This document shows, in pieces, positions 29,689 through 37,998 of a stretch of DNA of 64,000 nucleotides. The notes beneath the pieces were generated by a model. It was not told the DNA's origin. It was given only the letters and a program-made list of their open reading frames with translations, and did not search any database. How positions within the stretch are numbered: the stretch's first letter is position 1; each line of letters begins with the position of its first letter. The stretch is from Fusobacterium ulcerans ATCC 49185. Its GTDB lineage: Bacteria > Fusobacteriota > Fusobacteriia > Fusobacteriales > Fusobacteriaceae. The stretch lies in assembly GCF_900683735.1 (NCBI RefSeq), contig NZ_LR215979.1:3348001-3412000 (forward strand), given 5' to 3'. Position numbers and translations under genes: made by a program.

Positions 29689-31299
29689 ATGACTTTAGAC
29701 ACGTTACTGTATAATGGAGAGTTTCATTCAATGGATGAGGCTAATTCTATTTATGAGGCAATTGGAATAAAGGATGGAAAAATATCTTTTCTTGGAAAAG
29801 ATAAAGAGAGTGAGAATTTGAAAGCAAAAGAAAAAATAGATATGAAAGGAAAATTAGTTTTTCCTGGATTTGTAGATACACATCTTCATGCTTTGGATTA
29901 TGCAGAAACAAAAAAATTTGTAAAATTAAATGGGTCAGAATCAGTAGAGGAAGTTATCAAAAGAGGCAAAGAGCATTATAAGAAAAATGGATTGAGTCAA
30001 GGATGGTTAATTGGATGGGGTTGGAATCAATCAGAATTTAAAGATGGAAATGATTTTATTTATAAAAAGGACTTGGATAAAATATCTACAGATTATCCTA
30101 TAATTTTATTGAGAGTTTGTGCTCATGTTGCTGTAGTAAATTCAAAGGCTATGGAAATGATAATGAAAAATAAAATTTCAGAAGAAGCTATGGAGTATAT
30201 AGATATAGAAAAAGGTACCTTGAGAGAATCTTCAATAACAGTATATAGAAAGACTTTAGAAAAACCTACTATTGAATATATTAAAGAGATGATTCTTCTG
30301 GCACAGGAAGATTTTCTGAAAGAGGGGATAACACAGGTACATAGTGCTGACTATTTTTCAGCAGTTCCAGAGGAGGATTGGGAAAAGGTAATAACAGCAT
30401 ATACAGAGCTTGAAAAAGAAGGAAAATTGAAAGTAAGAACCTATGAACAGAATATGTTTTTTGTTTATGAAAATTTTGAAGAATTTATAAATAAAGGATA
30501 CAGAACAGGGCAAGGTGGGGAATACTTTAAAATTGGACCTTTAAAAGTTATATCAGATGGATCTCTTGGAGCAAGAACAGCCTATATGAATGAACCATAT
30601 ACTGATGATTCAAGTACTTGTGGAATACAGATTTTAGATGAAGATCAATTAAGAAAATTTTTTAGAAAAGCTAAAGAAAATAATATGCAGGTAGCAGTAC
30701 ATGGAATAGGAGATGGAGCTATTGAAATAGCAGCAGATATTTTAAATGAAGTAAATAAAGATAATCTTTCAAATCCTATGAGAAATGGAATAGTACATGC
30801 TCAAATTACAAATAAAAGAATTCTTAATAAAATGGTAAAAGGGAATATAACTGCTTATATACAGCCAGTTTTTATAGATACAGATATGGAAATAGCAGAA
30901 GAAAGGCTGGGAAAAGAAAGAACAGATTCATCATATGCATGGAAAACAATGCTAGATGAGGGATTACATATTTCAGGGGGATCAGATGCACCAGTGGTGA
31001 GTTTTAATATTCTGGAAAATATATATTTTGCAGTGACAAGTAAGAATATAAAAGGGTTGCCAGAGGGAGGGTGGATGCCATCTCAAAGATTGAGTATAGA
31101 TGAGGCTGTAAGATTATTTACAATAAATGCTGCTTACCAGTCTTTTGAAGAAAATATCAAGGGAACATTGGAGATTGGAAAATATGCAGATATAACAGGA
31201 TTAGAAAAAAATATTTACAATATTCCAAAGGATGAAATAAAAGATGTAAAAATCTCTTTTACAATGGTTAATGGAGAAATTGTATATAAAAAAGACTAA
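29689..31299 (+). CDS. Amidohydrolase (YtcJ-like, amidohydrolase-3 family)
   Basis: 536 residues from ATG 29689, with AAGGAGGGG 6 nt upstream. The longest frame would begin inside the sigma-54 promoter and is rejected. Metal-dependent TIM-barrel hydrolase: HLHALD after GFVDT (about 62-71) supplies two metal His, AVHGIGDGAIE (about 337) and HAQITNKRIL (about 366) further ligands, and GSDAPV (about 430) the catalytic Asp. Relatives hydrolyse N-acyl, amide or ring C-N bonds; the substrate is unknown. Cotranscription with a BrnQ carrier suggests an amino-acid derivative (inference). Confidence 0.88.
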   Translation: MTLDTLLYNGEFHSMDEANSIYEAIGIKDGKISFLGKDKESENLKAKEKIDMKGKLVFPGFVDTHLHALDYAETKKFVKLNGSESVEEVIKRGKEHYKKNGLSQGWLIGWGWNQSEFKDGNDFIYKKDLDKISTDYPIILLRVCAHVAVVNSKAMEMIMKNKISEEAMEYIDIEKGTLRESSITVYRKTLEKPTIEYIKEMILLAQEDFLKEGITQVHSADYFSAVPEEDWEKVITAYTELEKEGKLKVRTYEQNMFFVYENFEEFINKGYRTGQGGEYFKIGPLKVISDGSLGARTAYMNEPYTDDSSTCGIQILDEDQLRKFFRKAKENNMQVAVHGIGDGAIEIAADILNEVNKDNLSNPMRNGIVHAQITNKRILNKMVKGNITAYIQPVFIDTDMEIAEERLGKERTDSSYAWKTMLDEGLHISGGSDAPVVSFNILENIYFAVTSKNIKGLPEGGWMPSQRLSIDEAVRLFTINAAYQSFEENIKGTLEIGKYADITGLEKNIYNIPKDEIKDVKISFTMVNGEIVYKKD

Positions 31300-31335
31300 A
31301 TCATAAAATAAATAAAAAGAGGAGAGGGAAATTTT

Positions 31336-32631
31336 ATGGATAGTAAAGTGATTAAGAAAGGAATTATTGTTGGATTTGCTCTTTTTTCAACTTTTTTTGG
31401 AGCAGGGAATTTAATATTTCCTCCTGGAATAGGAGTAGCAAGCGGGACGGAATGGATATCAGGAGCTTTGGGATTATTTTGTTCAGGGATATTACTTCCA
31501 GTAATTGCTGTAATTGCAGTGAATAACTCTGGAGGAAATGTTAAAAATCTTTTAAATCCTATTGCACCTTGGTTTTATAACTTCTTTTATCTTATAATGG
31601 TATTGATGCTTGCAATGACTTCAACTATGCCGAAATTAGCGGCTACAACACATGAAATGGGAATTCGTGCTTTAACAGATAAAGTTCCAATGCCAGTTAC
31701 AATATTGATTTTTTTTGTAATTATATTCTTTATAGCAAAAGATGCTAAATCTGTGGTAGATAAAATTGGGAAATATCTGACACCAGCACTTTTGATTGCA
31801 TTATTAGTAATAGTGGCAGCAGCAGTTATCAAACCAATAGGAACACCTATTCCTACAGGAATAGAAAAACCATTTGTTGATGCCCTTATAACAGGATATA
31901 ATACTGGAGATCTTACTCTTGGATTGATGTGTGCAGCTCTGTTCTTTAATGCTCTAAGAGATGGAGAGATAAAGAAAAGTCAGATAAATATGGGAATATA
32001 TATTACAGCCCTTGTAGCCATTATAGGACTGACAATTATCTATATAGGATTGCTGTATCTGGGAGCAACAGGTGATGAATATATTAATTCAAATATGTCT
32101 ATGGCAACAATGCTTATAGTTCTTGTAGAACAACTGCTTGGAAAAGCAGGATCAGGAGTTCTGGCAGTTATTGTTATGCTTGCATGCTTGACAACAGGAG
32201 TAGGGATAGCTGCTATTGCAGGAGAATTTGTAGAAGAATTTACAAAAGGGAGAATAAAATATTCAACATGGCTGATAGTTGTATGTATAGTTGGAGGAGT
32301 TTTAGGAATTCTTGGAGTTAACAGAATAGTAGGATATGCTTCATTTATGTTTGCAGTAATCTATCCAATATGTATAGTGATAACTTTCCTTGGATTGATA
32401 AAGAAATTTCTTCCAAATGATGGACCATTTAAAGGTGGAGTTTTAATGGCTTTTCTCTTTAGCTTAATGGAAACTCTAGTAAATGGTGGATTGAATATTT
32501 CTATATTCAGAATTATTTTAAGTAAGATGCCTTTGTCTGAATATGGATTTTCATGGCTTGTGCCAGCAATAATAGGAATGATAATAGGAGCATTTATAGG
32601 GAAAAGAAAAGTTTCAGATGTAATTGAATAA
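31336..32631 (+). CDS. brnQ: Branched-chain amino acid transport system II carrier (BrnQ/LIVCS)
   Basis: 431 residues with about 12 membrane spans. The N-terminus FALFSTFFGAGNLIFPPGIG (about 16-35) is the diagnostic BrnQ segment. Family proteins are Na+- or H+-coupled symporters for Leu, Ile and Val, though paralogues may take other substrates. It follows the amidohydrolase by 36 nt and shares its sigma-54 promoter, so this paralogue is likely a dedicated, inducible transporter rather than a housekeeping one. GAGGAGAGGG precedes the ATG. Confidence 0.93.
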   Translation: MDSKVIKKGIIVGFALFSTFFGAGNLIFPPGIGVASGTEWISGALGLFCSGILLPVIAVIAVNNSGGNVKNLLNPIAPWFYNFFYLIMVLMLAMTSTMPKLAATTHEMGIRALTDKVPMPVTILIFFVIIFFIAKDAKSVVDKIGKYLTPALLIALLVIVAAAVIKPIGTPIPTGIEKPFVDALITGYNTGDLTLGLMCAALFFNALRDGEIKKSQINMGIYITALVAIIGLTIIYIGLLYLGATGDEYINSNMSMATMLIVLVEQLLGKAGSGVLAVIVMLACLTTGVGIAAIAGEFVEEFTKGRIKYSTWLIVVCIVGGVLGILGVNRIVGYASFMFAVIYPICIVITFLGLIKKFLPNDGPFKGGVLMAFLFSLMETLVNGGLNISIFRIILSKMPLSEYGFSWLVPAIIGMIIGAFIGKRKVSDVIE

Positions 32632-32649
32632 TGATATAAGATAAAAAAA

Positions 32650-32682
32650 GGGGCTGTTTTAAATTTACAACAGTCCCTTTTT
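32650..32682. terminator. Bidirectional terminator between brnQ and the AraC gene
   Basis: GGGGCTGTT and AACAGTCCC form a 9-bp stem; TTTTT follows on the plus strand and seven Ts on the minus strand. It lies between two convergent genes. Confidence 0.9.
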
Positions 32683-32691
32683 AATATATAT

Positions 32692-33552
32692 TTATTTTCT
32701 CTCAACAGGGATCCATAGTTCACAGAATATATTTTCATTATTTTCATAATAATATTCTAAGTCAGCTTGGGCAGTCATTTTATAAGGAGAGGCTGGTAGA
32801 AATTCACTGAATATTCTTTCCCACATATTAGCGATACATTGTCCATCACTGCCAATACATTTAAAAATGGCCCACATAGATGGTTCTACAGTCCATATTT
32901 CAAAATTTTCTATAGGATTGAGAATATCATCATTTTTTATCCCAATTCCATATTTAAAACTGTCAGATTCTTTAGATGTAGGAAGGCATAAGCCATATAT
33001 TCCTCCATCAACTGAACTTTTCTTCAGTGTTTCTATAGTTCCATTTTTAAAAGATTCAGTCCAGAAATCAGAAATTTCTCGATTCTCCTTTTCGTTTATT
33101 ATCTCATTCAGAAAGCTTTTAGATGCAGTTAAAAATTTCATAGAACCTTTTTCTTCAATTTTGTAATCCATAATTTTACCCCCTTCAACTTTTACTTTAA
33201 TAGAAAAACGAGAGAATTTTTTCAGAGATGTTCCAGATTTTTTAGCTTCACTTGGGTTAAATCCATGAAAGCGGCTAAAAGCTTTTGAAAAACTTTCTGG
33301 AGTTTCATAACCATATTTAAATGCAATATCAATGATTTTAGCATTAGACATAGAAAGTTCTTCACCAGCCATTGATAATCTTCTTTTACGAATATATTCA
33401 TTTGCTGTCATTCCTGCAAGGAGAGCAAAGGTTCTGTGAAAATGAAAATTAGAAAAACCAATTTGTTCTGCCACATCATTGTAATCAATAGCTTCAAGAA
33501 TATTATCTTCTATATAGTCAATAGCATTCTGTATATAAAATATCCAATCCAT
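32692..33552 (-). CDS. AraC-family regulator with GyrI-like effector domain
   Basis: 286 residues. The N-terminal half holds two AraC helix-turn-helix units (about 8-105; VAEQIGFSNFHFHRTFALLAG and FKYGYETPESFSKAFSRFHG). The C-terminal half (about 125-286) is a GyrI-like/AraC effector-binding fold ending ADLEYYYENNENIFCELWIPV. Relatives (Rob, BmrR-type) sense hydrophobic drugs or metabolites and activate efflux or stress genes. No efflux gene is adjacent, so the target is unknown. GAGGAGAG precedes the ATG at 33552. Confidence 0.9.
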   Translation of the reverse strand: MDWIFYIQNAIDYIEDNILEAIDYNDVAEQIGFSNFHFHRTFALLAGMTANEYIRKRRLSMAGEELSMSNAKIIDIAFKYGYETPESFSKAFSRFHGFNPSEAKKSGTSLKKFSRFSIKVKVEGGKIMDYKIEEKGSMKFLTASKSFLNEIINEKENREISDFWTESFKNGTIETLKKSSVDGGIYGLCLPTSKESDSFKYGIGIKNDDILNPIENFEIWTVEPSMWAIFKCIGSDGQCIANMWERIFSEFLPASPYKMTAQADLEYYYENNENIFCELWIPVERK

Positions 33553-33642
33553 AACATCTCTCCTCTCAAATAAAGTATAACCTAAAAGTAAAATAAAGTC
33601 CTGTTCAGCATTGCTGTTATTTGTCAGGGTAAAAAAAGATAT

Positions 33643-33679
33643 AAAAAAAAGACATGCTTTTGTTAAGCTGTCTTTTTTT
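33643..33679. terminator. Terminator of rpmB (minus), bidirectional shape
   Basis: GACA...TGTC with an inner GCTT/AAGC pairing forms the stem, flanked by A8 on one side and T7 on the other. It is 30 nt downstream of the rpmB stop on the minus strand. Confidence 0.8.
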
Positions 33680-33709
33680 ATTAAAGGTATCCCATTGTTA
33701 AGATTAAGA

Positions 33710-33967
33710 CTATTTGCTTAAGAATTTAGCAAGCCTAGCACTTAAAGTAGAAGCGTTAGCTTTTAGCATATTCATTACTTCAACTTCACTGGCACCTCTT
33801 AAAGTTTTTAAAGTTCTTGAACAAACTTTAACTTTAACTGGAGATCCGTTTACAACGATAGTAGTAACTTGTAAGTTTGGTTTCCATACTCTTCTAGTAA
33901 GTCTATGAGAGTGAGAAATTTGGTTACCACTAATAATTCCAGTTCCTGTAATTTCACATCTTTGCAT
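33710..33967 (-). CDS. rpmB: 50S ribosomal protein L28
   Basis: 85 residues from ATG 33967 (GAGGTGA 6 nt upstream; the longer frame extends into the promoter region and is rejected). Core sequence [21 protein letters not shown] is L28-typical. It lacks the Zn-binding cysteine pairs of the C+ form. Monocistronic, own promoter and terminator, divergent from mutS2. Confidence 0.97.
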   Translation of the reverse strand: MQRCEITGTGIISGNQISHSHRLTRRVWKPNLQVTTIVVNGSPVKVKVCSRTLKTLRGASEVEVMNMLKANASTLSARLAKFLSK

Positions 33968-33987
33968 CTTTGTCACCTCTTTCCTGA

Positions 33988-34043
33988 TTGCAATTGAACA
34001 CACAATTGCAAATAATTGTATCATTAAATAAAGAAAATATCAA
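33988..34043 (-). promoter_or_regulatory. rpmB promoter and 9-bp inverted repeat at the transcript start
   Basis: On the minus strand TTGATA (34043-34038), 17 nt, TACAAT (34020-34015). Right at the expected start, TTGCAATTG and CAATTGCAA (33988-34011) form a perfect 9-bp inverted repeat with a 6-nt loop, either a 5' RNA stem or an operator. Confidence 0.65.
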
Positions 34044-34133
34044 GTTTTTTTTAAATTTCTTCAACTTTCTTTAAGAAAAATAGAGATTTGTGATATAATA
34101 AAATGAACGTAAATATATAACAAGGTGGTAGAA

Positions 34134-36470
34134 ATGAATAGACATAGTTATACAGTTTTGGAATTTGACAAGCTAAGAGAAGAAATTTCAAATTATAGTG
34201 CTATAGAAGAGAACCATTACAAAATATTGGGGCTTGAACCTTTCAAAGACTTCAGCTCTTTAAATAGAGAGCTTGATGTATTGAGAGATTTCACAGATTT
34301 TTTGAAATTTGATGGTGGACTGGAAACTGCTGGAATGAAAGATATATGTAAGATGACAAAGAAATCACAGCTGATTGGAACATATCTGGATGTGGAAGAT
34401 TTGTGGGATATCAATCATAACCTAAGACTTTTCAGAGTATTTAAAAACAGATTGGATGATTTGAACAAATATAAAGATTTAAGAGATAAATTTAATGATG
34501 TACCTATTTTGAGAGGGATAGAAGATACTATTAACAAGGCTATTGATAATAACAAAGAGATAAAAGACGATGCATCTCTTGATTTAAGAGATATCAGAAT
34601 ACATAAAAAGACTCTTGCTATGAATATCAAGAGAAAGTTTGATGAACTTTTTAATGAACCTCAGTTTGCTAAAGTATTTCAGGAAAAGATAATCACTGAA
34701 AGAGATGGAAGAAGTGTAGTTCCTGTAAAGGCAGATTTTAAAGGACAGCTAAAAGGTATTGAACATGACAGATCATCAAGTGGGCAGACAGTATTTATTG
34801 AGCCATTATCAATAGTTGCTCTAAATAATAAAAATAGAGAACTGGAAATAAAGGAAAGAGAAGAAATAAGAAAAATACTTCTTAGAATAACTGATTATAT
34901 AAGAAACAGCAAAGATGATATAGATAGAGTTGGGGAAGCAGTTATCACACTGGATATACTTAATGCCAGAGCTATGTATGGGATAGAAAAAAAATGTGTA
35001 GTTCCTAATATCAATAATAGAGAGATATTGACACTGGTAGATGCAAGACATCCATTTATACCAGCTTCATCAGTTGTTCCTCTTACATTTGAAATAGGAA
35101 AAGATTATAATACTCTTCTTATAACAGGTCCAAATACAGGAGGAAAAACAGTTGCATTGAAAACAGCTGGTCTTCTAACACTAATGGCATTGAGTGGAAT
35201 ACCTATTCCAGCTCATGAGCATTCAAGCATTGGATTTTTCACAGGGGTTTATGCTGATATAGGGGATGAGCAAAGTATTGAACAATCACTATCTTCATTC
35301 TCAGCTCACTTAAAAAATGTTCAGGAGATACTTGAAAATGTAACAAGAGCTTCTCTTGTATTATTAGATGAATTAGGATCAGGAACAGACCCTGCTGAAG
35401 GGTCAGCTTTTGCTATGGCAGTTATAGATTATCTGAAAGATAAAAAATGCAAATCAATAATAACTACTCACTACAGTGAAGTAAAAGCTCATGGTTATAA
35501 TGAAGAAGGAATAGAAACAGCATCAATGGAATTTAATGTAGAAACTCTTTCACCTACTTATAGACTATTAATAGGAATACCTGGGGAAAGTAATGCTCTT
35601 ACTATTGCCAGAAGACTTGGAGTATCTGAAGAGGTAATCAACAAAGCTAAGAGTTACATAAGCGATGATAATAAAAAAATAGAAAAAATGATAAGCAATA
35701 TTAAGGATAAAGCAGATGAACTTGATATAATGAAAAGACAGGTAGAGTTTTTGAAAGAAGCTGCTCAAAGAGATAAAGAAGCTTTTGAAGAAAAACTTAG
35801 AGTTTTGGAAAAAGAAAAGAATGATATATTGAAAGAAGCTTATGAAAAAGCAGATAGAATGATGAAAGAAATGCAGTCTAAAGCAGCAGCTCTGGTTGAG
35901 AAGATACAAAAAGAAGATAATAAGAAAGAAGATATTAAGAATGTTCAGAAAAGTTTGAATATGCTTAGATCGGCTCTGCAGGATGATAAGACTAAAACTG
36001 TTGCAGAGAAACCAAAAGTTGCAAGAAAAGTTGATTTCAAAGTGGGAGAAAGAGTGTTTGTCAATAGTCTTAACCAATTCGCAAATGTATTAAAGATAAA
36101 TCTTTCTAAAGAAACAGTACAGGTACAAGCAGGAATATTAAAACTGGAAGTATCTTTAGATGATGTAAAAGTAGTAGAAGAGAAAAAACAGAAAGTATAT
36201 AATTCATTCTCTCATAAGAAAACCGCTGTAAGAAGCGAAATAGATCTAAGAGGAAAAATGGTAGATGAAGCAGTGTATGAACTGGAAACTTATCTGGACA
36301 GAGCTGTTATGAATTCATATAATGAAGTTTATGTGATACATGGAAAAGGTACTGGAGCGCTGAGAGAAGGAATACTTAATTACCTAAAAAAATGTCCTTA
36401 TGTAAAAGAATACAGAATAGGAGGACATGGAGAGGGAGGATTAGGATGTACAGTAGTGACTCTGAAATAA
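34134..36470 (+). CDS. mutS2: Endonuclease MutS2 with Smr domain
   Basis: 778 residues from ATG 34134 (AAGGTGG 5 nt upstream). MutS-type ATPase: Walker A GPNTGGKTVALKTAG (about 330-344), DIGDEQSIEQSLSSFSAH (about 379), Walker B LVLLDELGSGTDPAEGSAFA (about 408) and TTHYSEVK. A long charged coiled coil (about 500-610) leads to a C-terminal Smr nuclease domain with DLRGKMVDEAVYELE (about 704) and VIHGKGTGALREG. No mismatch-recognition domain. Family roles: suppression of recombination and, in Firmicutes, rescue of collided ribosomes. IspD overlaps its end. Confidence 0.97.
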   Translation: MNRHSYTVLEFDKLREEISNYSAIEENHYKILGLEPFKDFSSLNRELDVLRDFTDFLKFDGGLETAGMKDICKMTKKSQLIGTYLDVEDLWDINHNLRLFRVFKNRLDDLNKYKDLRDKFNDVPILRGIEDTINKAIDNNKEIKDDASLDLRDIRIHKKTLAMNIKRKFDELFNEPQFAKVFQEKIITERDGRSVVPVKADFKGQLKGIEHDRSSSGQTVFIEPLSIVALNNKNRELEIKEREEIRKILLRITDYIRNSKDDIDRVGEAVITLDILNARAMYGIEKKCVVPNINNREILTLVDARHPFIPASSVVPLTFEIGKDYNTLLITGPNTGGKTVALKTAGLLTLMALSGIPIPAHEHSSIGFFTGVYADIGDEQSIEQSLSSFSAHLKNVQEILENVTRASLVLLDELGSGTDPAEGSAFAMAVIDYLKDKKCKSIITTHYSEVKAHGYNEEGIETASMEFNVETLSPTYRLLIGIPGESNALTIARRLGVSEEVINKAKSYISDDNKKIEKMISNIKDKADELDIMKRQVEFLKEAAQRDKEAFEEKLRVLEKEKNDILKEAYEKADRMMKEMQSKAAALVEKIQKEDNKKEDIKNVQKSLNMLRSALQDDKTKTVAEKPKVARKVDFKVGERVFVNSLNQFANVLKINLSKETVQVQAGILKLEVSLDDVKVVEEKKQKVYNSFSHKKTAVRSEIDLRGKMVDEAVYELETYLDRAVMNSYNEVYVIHGKGTGALREGILNYLKKCPYVKEYRIGGHGEGGLGCTVVTLK

Positions 36471-37147
36471 AAAAGAAGAAAATAACATTGATATTGGCAG
36501 CAGCTGGAATAGGAAAAAGGATGGGACTGGATTATCCAAAACAATTCTTTGAACATAATGGAAAACCTTTATTTATATTCCCATTGGAAACAGCAGAAAA
36601 ATCTTCTTTGATAGATGAAATAATTATTGTAACTAATGAAAATAATATTGACTTAGTGGAAAAACAATGTAATAAATATAATATAAAAAAAGTTAAAAAA
36701 GTTCTTGCAGGTGGAAGAGAGAGGCAAGACTCTATTTATAATGCCTTGAAAGAAGATGAAGGAAGCACTTACATACTGGTACAAGATGGAGTGAGACCTT
36801 TTATGAAAGAAAAATATATAAAAATGACCTGCGAAGCACTGGATAATGATAAAACTCTTGCTGGAGCAGTGATAGGAGTACCTGTAAAGGACACTATAAA
36901 AGTAGTGGGAATAGATGGCGAAATACTTACTACGCCAAGCAGAGCAGGACTTATAGCTGTTCATACTCCTCAAACATTCAGAGGAGATATACTAAAAGAA
37001 GCATATAAAAAAGCAGAAATTGAAAAAATTCTTGGGACAGACGATTCTTTCCTTGTAGAGAGAGTAGGAGAAAAAGTAAAAGTAATCACAGGAGATTATG
37101 ATAATATAAAGATAACTACATTAGAAGATTTGTTATCTCTTAAATAG
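36446..37147 (+). CDS. ispD: 2-C-methyl-D-erythritol 4-phosphate cytidylyltransferase
   Basis: 233 residues from ATG 36446, with GGGAGGA 5 nt upstream; it overlaps the mutS2 end by 25 nt. MEP pathway enzyme activating MEP with CTP for isoprenoid (undecaprenyl, quinone) synthesis. The nucleotide-binding LAAAGIGKRMGLDYPKQF (about 15-32), GGRERQDSIYNAL (about 92), VQDGVRPF (about 112) and TPQTFRGDILKEAY (about 174) are IspD-typical. Related TarI-type ribitol cytidylyltransferases are less likely without teichoic acid genes. Confidence 0.93.
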   Translation: MYSSDSEIKKKKITLILAAAGIGKRMGLDYPKQFFEHNGKPLFIFPLETAEKSSLIDEIIIVTNENNIDLVEKQCNKYNIKKVKKVLAGGRERQDSIYNALKEDEGSTYILVQDGVRPFMKEKYIKMTCEALDNDKTLAGAVIGVPVKDTIKVVGIDGEILTTPSRAGLIAVHTPQTFRGDILKEAYKKAEIEKILGTDDSFLVERVGEKVKVITGDYDNIKITTLEDLLSLK

Positions 37148-37155
37148 GGGGAACT

Positions 37156-37986
37156 ATGAATATTCGTATTGAGCAGATGAAACCTGTATTGGGAAATACA
37201 GAGCAAAACTTATTGAAAATGGTAGAGTTAATTGAAAAGGGAATAGAAGCTGGAGATGATATCATAGTGTTTCCTGAATTGGCATTAAATGGATATATGT
37301 TGGAGGATATAGTTTTTGAAACAGCTATGAAAAATGTTCCAGAAATACTATTGGAGAAAAGTAAAGAGATAAGTATAATATTTGGTATGGCAGAGCTGGG
37401 AGAAGAGGAATATCCATATAATACAGCTTACTATCTGGAAGATGGGAGGATCATATATAAGCATAGAAAAGTTTACCTTCCTGATTATGGAATGTTTTCT
37501 GAAGGAAGATACTTTGCAGAGGGAGAAAAAATAAGAGCATTTAATACAAAGTTTGGAAGAATGGGAATGCTTATATGTGAAGATGCTTGGCACCAGTCAG
37601 CTCACTACATTCTTGCACAAGATGGAGCTAAGTATATATTCTCTATAGCTAATGCTCCTGCCAGACTTGGAATGAATAAAACTTCTGTATCAGCTACATG
37701 GAAAGCTTTATTAAAGAGCAGTTCTATATCTAATGGAATATTTAATATAATGACAAATAGAGTAGGAGTTGAAGATGGAGTGACATTCTTTGGAAACTCT
37801 GCTGTAATAGATCCAGCTGGAGAAATTATAAAAGAAGCAGAATATTTTAAAGAGGAAACTTTATGTTGTTGTATTAATCCATGTTGTATAAGAAGAGTAA
37901 GAACAAGTGCTCCAGTATTCAAGGCTGAAAAGCTTGATTTAACTATCAGAGAGTTAAAAAGAATACAGGAAAATAGATTTGAATAA
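37156..37986 (+). CDS. Carbon-nitrogen hydrolase (nitrilase superfamily)
   Basis: 276 residues with the complete Glu-Lys-Cys triad: Glu41 (FPELALNGY), Lys105 (HRKVYLPDYG) and Cys141 (MLICEDAWH). The LPDYGMFSEGRYF stretch resembles the glutaminase half of glutamine-dependent NAD synthetases and aliphatic amidases. It starts 8 nt after ispD with GGGGG before the ATG. Substrate unknown; amide or deaminated-glutathione-type substrates are possible. Cys-rich CCCINPCC near residue 235 is unusual and could be oxidation-sensitive. Confidence 0.88.
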   Translation: MNIRIEQMKPVLGNTEQNLLKMVELIEKGIEAGDDIIVFPELALNGYMLEDIVFETAMKNVPEILLEKSKEISIIFGMAELGEEEYPYNTAYYLEDGRIIYKHRKVYLPDYGMFSEGRYFAEGEKIRAFNTKFGRMGMLICEDAWHQSAHYILAQDGAKYIFSIANAPARLGMNKTSVSATWKALLKSSSISNGIFNIMTNRVGVEDGVTFFGNSAVIDPAGEIIKEAEYFKEETLCCCINPCCIRRVRTSAPVFKAEKLDLTIRELKRIQENRFE

Positions 37987-37998
37987 GGAGAAGAGCTT

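Noticed and set aside
36392-36445. Longer IspD N-terminus in frame
   Set aside because: It would lie within the Smr domain of mutS2 without a ribosome-binding site, whereas GGGAGGA directly precedes the ATG at 36446.
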